Source: JAJPKK01 sp963781195 (GTDB taxonomy: Bacteria; Pseudomonadota; Alphaproteobacteria; Rhizobiales; Xanthobacteraceae). From it: DNA of 64,000 nt. Under the pieces are notes generated by a model, which saw only the letters and a program-made list of their open reading frames with translations, did no database searches and was not told the DNA's origin. Shown piece after piece: positions 58,725 through 64,000 of the stretch (positions within the stretch are counted from its first letter, which is position 1; every line of letters begins with the position of its first letter). The translations under genes were made by a program, and so were the position numbers. Where the stretch lies: assembly GCA_963781195.1 (NCBI GenBank), contig CAWAEZ010000014.1, forward strand, positions 62,001 to 126,000, given 5' to 3'.

Positions 58725-60476
58725 CTAACCCGCGGCTGCGGCTGCGGCGCGCTCCTGGATGCGAAACCGGTTGCCGTCGGGAACGAGCTTCACGTTGCGG
58801 CGGTGGAACGCTTCCAGCGTGGTGCGGTGGCCGATGGAAACCAGAGTGGTGTGCGGCAGCTTGTCGATGAGAAGCTGATAGAGCCGCGCTTCGCTCGCCT
58901 CGTCGAGCGACGCCGTCGCCTCGTCGAGGAACAGGAAATCGGGCTGGAGCAGCAGCGCACGGGCGATGGCGACCCGCTGCTGTTCGCCGCCCGACAACAT
59001 CCGGCTCCAATGGGCTTCCTCGTCGAGCCGCGCCACCAGCTTTTCGAGGCCGACCGCGGTGAGGGCGGTGGCCACCGCCGGCGCCCCGAACCGGTCGGGG
59101 AGCGCCGGATAGCTCACCGCGGCGAGCAGGCTGCTGACCGGCAAATAAGGCCGCTGCGGCAACAGCATCACGCGCTCGCCCTGCGGCACCAGAATGCGCC
59201 CGGTGCCGAACGGCCAGATCCCGGCGACGGCGCGGAACAACGTGGATTTGCCCGAGCCGGATGGGCCGTTTACCAGCACGTTTTCCCCGGCCGGCAGGTC
59301 CAACGCGTCGACCGCGACCAGCGGCGTCGCGTCGGGCAGCCGGACCTCGAGCTCCCTCATGGCGACGTCGTTCGCCGGCTGCGGCATGACCGCGATATGG
59401 GGCGACTGCACCGCGACGGCCCGAGCCGCCTGAATCGCCGCTTCGAAGCCGGAGAGCCGGTCGACCACGGCGCGCCATTCCGCAATGGTGCGGTAGGACG
59501 TGATGATGAACGACAGCGCCGTCTGCACGCTGGTGAATGCCGAGGCCGTCTGCATCATGCCGCCGAGCCCCATGCGGCCGGCGAAATAGACCGGGCTCAC
59601 CACCAGGAACGGGAACACGTTGGAGGCCTGGGTATAGCTCGCGGTGAAGAAGGTGAGGCGCTTCTGCCGCGTCATGATGGCACGCCAGTTGGCGACCACC
59701 ATGCCGAACCGGGTCATGAGGCGCTCGTCCTCTGCCCGCTCGCCGCCGAGCAGCGCGATCTGCTCGGAGTTCTCGCGCACGCGCACGAGGTTGAATCGGA
59801 AGTCGGCTTCGTAGCGCTGCTGAAAGAAGTTGAGCGCGATCAGCGGCCGCCCGATCAGATGAGCGAGAAGGGTACCGAAGATCGCATAGAGCAGCGCCGC
59901 CCACACCAGGTAGCCGGGAAGGTGCCATTCGCCGCCGAACAGGATGAGCGGCGCGTCGGCCGAGAGATTCCACAGGATCACGACGAACGATCCGAGCGTG
60001 ACGACCGAGGACAGCAGCCCGATCCCGATATTGAGCGTATTTTCGACGAAGCTCTTGAGGTCGTCGCTGATGCGTTGGTCGGGGTTGTCGGCGACGTCGC
60101 CGAGCATCTGCATGCGGTAGTGGTTGCTGCCCTTGAGCCACTCGCTGAGGAACTGCACCGTCATCCAGCGGCGCCAGCGGATCTGCAGCCATTGATTGAG
60201 ATAGAGCTGGTAGACGGCGCACCCGATATAGAGCGCGGCCAGCATGCAGAAATACAGCAGTTCGTGGACGAAGGCGTCCCAGTTGTGGTCCTGCAGGGCG
60301 TTGTAGAAGCGGTTGTTCCATTCGTTGAGGAGCACGTTGATGGCGACGAGGCCGAGCTCCGCCGTGATCACGGCGAGAAGCAGCAGGCGGCCGGCCCAGC
60401 GGTCCTCGGACCGGAAATAGGGAATCGTCAGCCGCCAGATGGCGACGAGCGTCGAAGCAAAGCGGTTCGCTGGCAT
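58725..60476 (-). CDS. SbmA/BacA-type ABC half-transporter (membrane domain plus ATPase)
   Basis: 583 residues from ATG 60476; ATG 60527 would add 17. N-terminal ABC_membrane_2 domain (WRLTIPYFRSEDRWAGRLLLLAVITAELGLVAINVLLNEWNNRFYNALQ, WLQIRWRRWMTVQFLSEWL) as in YddA and the BacA/SbmA peptide importers. The C-terminal ATPase has Walker A NGPSGSGKSTLFRAVAGIWPFGTG, Q-loop LLPQRPYLPVSSL, signature LSGGEQQRVAIARALL, Walker B FLFLDEATASLDE, and switch His in SIGHRTTL. Likely homodimer; substrate unknown (vitamin B12 or peptides in relatives). Confidence 0.92.
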   Translation of the reverse strand: MPANRFASTLVAIWRLTIPYFRSEDRWAGRLLLLAVITAELGLVAINVLLNEWNNRFYNALQDHNWDAFVHELLYFCMLAALYIGCAVYQLYLNQWLQIRWRRWMTVQFLSEWLKGSNHYRMQMLGDVADNPDQRISDDLKSFVENTLNIGIGLLSSVVTLGSFVVILWNLSADAPLILFGGEWHLPGYLVWAALLYAIFGTLLAHLIGRPLIALNFFQQRYEADFRFNLVRVRENSEQIALLGGERAEDERLMTRFGMVVANWRAIMTRQKRLTFFTASYTQASNVFPFLVVSPVYFAGRMGLGGMMQTASAFTSVQTALSFIITSYRTIAEWRAVVDRLSGFEAAIQAARAVAVQSPHIAVMPQPANDVAMRELEVRLPDATPLVAVDALDLPAGENVLVNGPSGSGKSTLFRAVAGIWPFGTGRILVPQGERVMLLPQRPYLPVSSLLAAVSYPALPDRFGAPAVATALTAVGLEKLVARLDEEAHWSRMLSGGEQQRVAIARALLLQPDFLFLDEATASLDEASEARLYQLLIDKLPHTTLVSIGHRTTLEAFHRRNVKLVPDGNRFRIQERAAAAAAG

Positions 60477-60686
60477 CTGTTGGTCCCGTTTGCGGCATGA
60501 CCGCGTGTCGGTGAGCTTATCGGACATCGGGGGCAGGCAAGAGACGGAAAAGCCGAGCTGCCCTGAGCTCGCCGATTCCCGTTCAAATCCACCCCAGCGC
60601 GTTCTATGGTCGCGGCGCGCGCCGGTGAGGCGTCGCGCACTTTTGTTCGGGGTCCGCGTCGCGGGCCGGCAGCATGGGAGAACGTG

Positions 60687-61808
60687 ATGGGGACGGGTGC
60701 CGGTATCCGCCAGGTCGGCTATTTCGATTGCGCCGGCGGCGGGCAGGTCGTGGTCGAGAACAACATCGCCTATGTGGCGCATATGCGCAGCCCGCACGGC
60801 ACATCCGTGATCGACGTCAGCGATCCGAAGAATCCGAAGGAACTCGCCGCCATCGCCATGCCGCAGGGCACTCATTCCCACAAGGTGCGGGTCGGCAACG
60901 GCCTGATGGTCGTCAACCACGAAACCAACTTCGCCGACACGCGGCCGATCCCACCGGAATTCCGTCCCGGCCTCGGCATCTACGACATTGCAAATCCGGC
61001 TGCGCCGCGCCTCGTCACCCGCTGGGAGACGGTGGGCGGCGGCGTGCACCGTTTCGACTTCGACGGCCGCTACGCCTACATGTCGCCGACCCTGGAAGGC
61101 TATGTCGGCAACGTCGCGATGATCATGGATCTCGGCGATCCCACGCGCCCGGTCGAGGTCGGCCGGTGGTGGATGCCGGGGCAATGGATCGCCGGGGGCG
61201 AGAAGCCGACCTGGGACAAGACCGCCCACCGCTGTCACCACCCGCTGCGGCTCGGCAACCGGCTCTACACCAGCTACTGGCTCGGCGGCTTCGTCATTCT
61301 CGACATCGACGACATGACCAAGCCCAAGCTGGTGTCCGGGCTCGACTGGTCGCCGCCGTTCGCCTGCCCGACCCACACCGCGCTGCCGATCCCGTTCGAC
61401 ATTCGCGGCCGCCGCTATCTCGTGGTCGCCGACGAGGACGTGTTCCGCCCGGCCGAGGCGACGCCGGCCTTCATGTGGATGGTCGACATTACCGACGAGA
61501 CGCGGCCGGTGCCGGTGTCGAGCTTCCAGGTCGAGGGCGTCGAGGGCAAGAACATGCCCTCGATGTCCGCCTGCCACCAGCCCTGCGAGAAAGTCACCGG
61601 GACGGAGATCCCGTTCGCCTGGTTTGCCCAGGGCCTGCGCATCATCGACATCGCCAATCCGCACAGTCCGCGCGAGGTCGCCCACTTCCTGCCCGACGTC
61701 GCCCCCGGCTGCGACCGCGTGCAGTCGAACGACGTCACCGTCGATGCGCGCGGGCTGATCTACCTGATCGACCGCCTGCGTGGGCTGACGATCGTCGAGC
61801 GGGTGTGA
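60687..61808 (+). CDS. LVIVD-repeat beta-propeller protein
   Basis: 373 residues from ATG 60687, GGGAG 7 bases upstream. At least five LVIVD-type blades: SVIDVSDPKNPKELAAI, LGIYDIANPAAPRLVTRW, AMIMDLGDPTRPVEVGRWW, FVILDIDDMTKPKLVSGLD, MVDITDETRPVPVSSFQV, LRIIDIANPHSPREVAHF. His/Cys-rich loops (HSHKVRVGN, KTAHRCHHPLRLG, SACHQPCEK) may bind metal. No signal peptide seen. Function unknown; divergent from the ABC gene. Confidence 0.87.
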   Translation: MGTGAGIRQVGYFDCAGGGQVVVENNIAYVAHMRSPHGTSVIDVSDPKNPKELAAIAMPQGTHSHKVRVGNGLMVVNHETNFADTRPIPPEFRPGLGIYDIANPAAPRLVTRWETVGGGVHRFDFDGRYAYMSPTLEGYVGNVAMIMDLGDPTRPVEVGRWWMPGQWIAGGEKPTWDKTAHRCHHPLRLGNRLYTSYWLGGFVILDIDDMTKPKLVSGLDWSPPFACPTHTALPIPFDIRGRRYLVVADEDVFRPAEATPAFMWMVDITDETRPVPVSSFQVEGVEGKNMPSMSACHQPCEKVTGTEIPFAWFAQGLRIIDIANPHSPREVAHFLPDVAPGCDRVQSNDVTVDARGLIYLIDRLRGLTIVERV

Positions 61809-61821
61809 TCCTCGGAGGTGC

Positions 61822-62970
61822 CTAGTTGCGCGCGGCGGCCATGGCCGCGCGGCATTGCGGGGACAGTTGCGACGCGTTCTGCGCAAGGCATTCGATGATG
61901 CGCCCGCCTCCGGGCGGGACGTCTCCGCAAAGACTGCGCTGTTCCTCGAGGCAGGTGCGCAGGATCACGAGCTCTTCGCGAAGCCGCAGGCGGCGGACCG
62001 GGACGGCGTCCGCGGGCGGCGAGGGCGGGCTGGCGGCCGGCGCGGCCGCGGCCGGCCCCGGTGCAGCCGCGCCGATCGCGGCGAGGGCAGTCCGGCAGCG
62101 TGGCGACACCGACGCCTTGTTGCTTTCGAGGCATTGCAGCGCCTCAGGGCCTCCCGGTTGAACGCCGGAGCACCGGGAAATGAAATCGGAACGGCAGGCA
62201 GCCCGGATCGCGCCGATCTGCTTTTGCGTCGGCCGCTTCGGTGCTGTCGCCGCAGCCGGCGGCGTCGCTGGAGCAATGCGGGGTGCGGGCGTTGCGACCG
62301 GTTCGGGGCGCGGGAGTGCGGCTGCGGGCGGCGGTGACACGGCGGGCGCGGGAGCAGCGACCGGTGCCGGCGCTAGCGGTGCGGCGTTCGCAAGTCCGGT
62401 GACCGTGCTCTTGCAGGCCGGTGACAGATCGGCGGCATTCGCCTTGAGACACGATACCAGTTCCGGATTGGTAGGTGCGATCCACGAGCAATGCGCGGTG
62501 AAATCGCTCAGCGTGCAGACTTTGCTGATCGCGGCGAGTTGCTCCTGCGGCGTTTCCGCCGGCGCGGCGCCCGTTGCCGGGCCTGGCTCCGGCGCGCCAG
62601 CCTTCACGGTCTCGCTCTTCGGCGTCTCCGGCTCCGGCGCCGTAGCCTGCGTCGGTTCGGCTGTCGCCGGTTCGTTCTTCGGCGGTTCGTTCTTCCGCGG
62701 TTCGTTCTTGGGGTTCGGCGCGACGGCGCTCACCGCGACCCCGCAGGCCGGCGACAATTGCGGCGCGTGGCTCGCGAGACATTCGAGGGCCTCCCGGCCG
62801 CCCGGCTGGACGCCGGCGCAGTGGGAGATGAAGTCGCTCCGGCACGCTCCGCGGATCGCCTGAACCTGCTGCGGAGACGGCTGCGCAAACCCGGGCGCCA
62901 TCGCCATGACGGTCCATGCCGCCACGGCGGGCACCGCAATTCCGAGTACCGCGACGAGGCGAGACACCAT
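61822..62970 (-). CDS. Secreted cysteine-rich repeat protein
   Basis: 382 residues from ATG 62970. Signal peptide VSRLVAVLGIAVPAVAAWTVMAM. Four Cys-rich repeats (PF00839-like, as in GLG1): CRSDFISHCAGVQPGGREALECLASHAPQLSPAC, CTLSDFTAHCSWIAPTNPELVSCLKANAADLSPAC, CRSDFISRCSGVQPGG...SVSPRC, and CLEEQRSLCGDVPPGGGRIIECLAQNASQLSPQC. Each has four cysteines and a C-terminal LSPxC. They are joined by long Pro/Ala/Glu linkers. Repeats 1 and 3 are most alike. Role unknown; bacterial members are exported. Confidence 0.87.
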   Translation of the reverse strand: MVSRLVAVLGIAVPAVAAWTVMAMAPGFAQPSPQQVQAIRGACRSDFISHCAGVQPGGREALECLASHAPQLSPACGVAVSAVAPNPKNEPRKNEPPKNEPATAEPTQATAPEPETPKSETVKAGAPEPGPATGAAPAETPQEQLAAISKVCTLSDFTAHCSWIAPTNPELVSCLKANAADLSPACKSTVTGLANAAPLAPAPVAAPAPAVSPPPAAALPRPEPVATPAPRIAPATPPAAATAPKRPTQKQIGAIRAACRSDFISRCSGVQPGGPEALQCLESNKASVSPRCRTALAAIGAAAPGPAAAAPAASPPSPPADAVPVRRLRLREELVILRTCLEEQRSLCGDVPPGGGRIIECLAQNASQLSPQCRAAMAAARN

Positions 62971-63257
62971 GAATTTTCCCCGGGCCTGGGCCGCTTGAGC
63001 GCCAGCGGCTTCGATGCAAGCAGTGAACACAAGCACAGAGCACGGTTGCCGTCACGCTCGCCCGCGCGCGCCGACCGTTTCGCCGGGCGTGAGGGGATGA
63101 TAGAGGTTGCCTCCGCTGATCGATCCGAGGTTCTTCCTGCTCGCGGTCCCGGCAAGGCAAGATCATGGCGGTGCCCGTCATGGCATCGTCTCCGTTTTTT
63201 GTATGACTCGGGGACCTCCTGTCAGGGGGCAACGAGAAACCGCGCTATGAGCTCAAC

Positions 63258-63803
63258 ATGAATGCTAAGACGCAGTATCGCCGCCTCGTTAGTCCCCGCA
63301 TGGCCGGGGTCGGCCTCGTCGCGCTCGGCCTCGTCGTGCTCGCCTGCGCCCTGCTGGCTGCGCCGTCGAGCGGGCGAGCCCAATCGTTTCCGTTCGGGCA
63401 CGAGTTCATTCTCGACGCGTCGCCGATGCGGGGTTCGAAAAAGGTGCCGCTGCTCGACATCGAGGATGCCGGTTCGGCCGAGATCGAATTGTGGTGCAAT
63501 AGCGTCAAGGCGCAGCTCGTGGTGGCCGGGGACACCATCACCATCATCACCGGCGAGACCACGGCGCGCCAATGCCCGCCCGAGCGCTCCCGCGCCGACG
63601 AGGATCTCGTCACTGCGCTCGCCGGCATCACCAACTGGCGGATGGACGGTTCCTCCCTGGTGCTCACCGGCGGCCAGACGCTCCGAATTCCGCGCCCAGA
63701 CGAACTGAGGCTCCGCACGGACGCACGCCGCAAGCGGCGCGCGCGGGTCACCTGCCGGATAAAAAAAGAGCCGCCTCGCGGCGGCTCTTTCGCATCTCGC
63801 TGA
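63258..63803 (+). CDS. Secreted META/HslJ-like protein
   Basis: 181 residues if the frame is followed to 63803. Signal peptide VGLVALGLVVLACALLAAP to GRAQS. Then EFILDASPMRGSKKVPLLDIEDAGSAEIELWCNSVKAQLVVAGDTITIITGETTARQCPPERSRADEDLVTALAGITNWRMDGSSLVLTGGQTLRI, a META-like domain with one disulfide pair. The last ten or so codons lie in the terminator at 63765-63790, so the real end is probably earlier or a small frame error is present. Confidence 0.8.
   Translation: MNAKTQYRRLVSPRMAGVGLVALGLVVLACALLAAPSSGRAQSFPFGHEFILDASPMRGSKKVPLLDIEDAGSAEIELWCNSVKAQLVVAGDTITIITGETTARQCPPERSRADEDLVTALAGITNWRMDGSSLVLTGGQTLRIPRPDELRLRTDARRKRRARVTCRIKKEPPRGGSFASR
63765..63790. terminator. Bidirectional rho-independent terminator between the META-like gene and groEL
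   Basis: AAA-GAGCCGCC / GGCGGCTC-TTT, 11-base perfect stem with loop TCGC, flanked by a run of seven A on the left and T on the right. It fits termination of both the plus-strand gene and minus-strand groEL. Confidence 0.88.
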
Positions 63804-63817
63804 CGGATGGTGCGGCG

Positions 63818-64000
63818 TCAGAAGTCCATGCCGCCCATGCCGCCCATCCCGCCGCCGCCCGGCATGGCCGGCATGGCGGGCTTTTCCTTCGGCAGTTCGG
63901 CGACCATGGCCTCGGTGGTCACGAGCAGGCCGGCGATCGATGCGGCGTCCTGGAGCGCGGCGCGCACCACCTTGGCCGGATCGATGATGCCCTTCTCGAC
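63818..64000 (-). CDS. groL: Chaperonin GroEL (C-terminal end)
   Basis: Runs out of the window; 60 residues are present. VEKGIIDPAKVVRAALQDAASIAGLLVTTEAMVAELPKEK, then the flexible Gly-Met tail GGGGMGGMGGMDF, unmistakable for GroEL. The tail projects into the central cavity of the 14-mer. Terminator at 63765 lies just after the stop. Confidence 0.96.
   Translation of the reverse strand, partial: VEKGIIDPAKVVRAALQDAASIAGLLVTTEAMVAELPKEKPAMPAMPGGGGMGGMGGMDF

Noticed and set aside
60528..61886. Upstream extension of the ABC transporter frame beyond 60527
   Set aside because: The frame stays open to 61886 but runs antisense under the LVIVD protein gene; ABC homologues begin near 60476.
1..64000. 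tRNA, rRNA, CRISPR arrays, insertion sequences or prophage genes
   Set aside because: I looked for tRNA T-loop strings, direct-repeat/spacer regularity, transposase and integrase motifs and found none that I can support.

Overview
The window looks like chromosomal DNA of an alphaproteobacterium of the order Hyphomicrobiales (Rhizobiales), probably close to the Bradyrhizobium/Rhodopseudomonas/Xanthobacteraceae side. The evidence is very high GC, the heme-responsive regulator Irr divergent from fabA-fabB-fabI, the order zapA / DUF4164 / transketolase / gap / pgk / class I aldolase / thiE-like, two tripartite-tricarboxylate (Bug-type) receptors, an HWE histidine kinase, ethylmalonyl-CoA pathway genes, and many palindromic intergenic repeats. 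I see no rRNA, tRNA, transposase, prophage or CRISPR array. Two genes, fabB and the methylsuccinyl-CoA dehydrogenase gene mcd, are each broken by exactly one surplus base. That means either real pseudogenes or, more likely, base-calling errors.

Layout. 1-5.5 kb: end of a sterol-desaturase-type gene, a membrane-anchored creatininase-like protein, the unsaturated fatty acid set fabI, fabB and fabA, irr, and an SH3 protein. 6-9.8 kb: D-2-hydroxyacid dehydrogenase, lipoprotein, MoeB/ThiF-type enzyme, Bug receptor. 10-13.8 kb: lone receiver protein, short polysaccharide-export lipoprotein, MASE1-PAS-HWE kinase, small basic protein, PDZ protein. 13.7-22.2 kb: patatin lipoprotein, second Bug receptor, enoyl-CoA hydratase, hisZ-hisG, metallo-hydrolase, two small secreted proteins. 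22.4-25 kb: GtrA / GT2 / YdjC lipid-linked sugar module. 25.4-29 kb: DUF2076 protein, pyrF, DUF1330, dapB, gpmA. 29.2-39.4 kb: FkbM methyltransferase, zapA, DUF4164, then the central carbon run tkt-gap-pgk-aldolase-thiE-like-Sel1-suhB. 39.6-42.4 kb: a MotA/TolQ-like plus OmpA-like membrane pair and a GNAT. 42.5-46.1 kb: two near-copies of a TRAP receptor plus small-permease pair, with no large permease. 46.2-50.2 kb: GT2, methyltransferase, large membrane protein. 50.2-58 kb: ethylmalonyl-CoA pathway genes meaA, ccr and mcd, interleaved with GlsB, a BrnT-type toxin-antitoxin pair and a YihY protein. 58-64 kb: host-attachment-like protein, ABC half-exporter, LVIVD protein, cysteine-rich repeat protein, META-like protein, and the end of groEL.

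How genes work together. meaA, ccr and mcd encode three consecutive C5 steps of the ethylmalonyl-CoA pathway (acetyl-CoA assimilation, coupled to polyhydroxybutyrate metabolism). ccr and mcd share a TGCGNNGCAGCAT operator-like box 64-73 bases before their starts. In ccr the box overlaps the likely -35 element. Gluconeogenic/Calvin-type genes are clustered at 31-36 kb. Unsaturated fatty acid synthesis sits beside the iron regulator.

The most interesting leads are: the shared ccr/mcd box; a 41-base dispersed element found at two places where it supplies the TGA stop of a minus-strand reading frame and ends in a T-run; the duplicated TRAP modules lacking DctM; a BrnT toxin paired with an XRE-type rather than BrnA-type partner behind a perfect palindrome; and a 326-base tandem duplication of the meaA tail plus a palindromic repeat pair.
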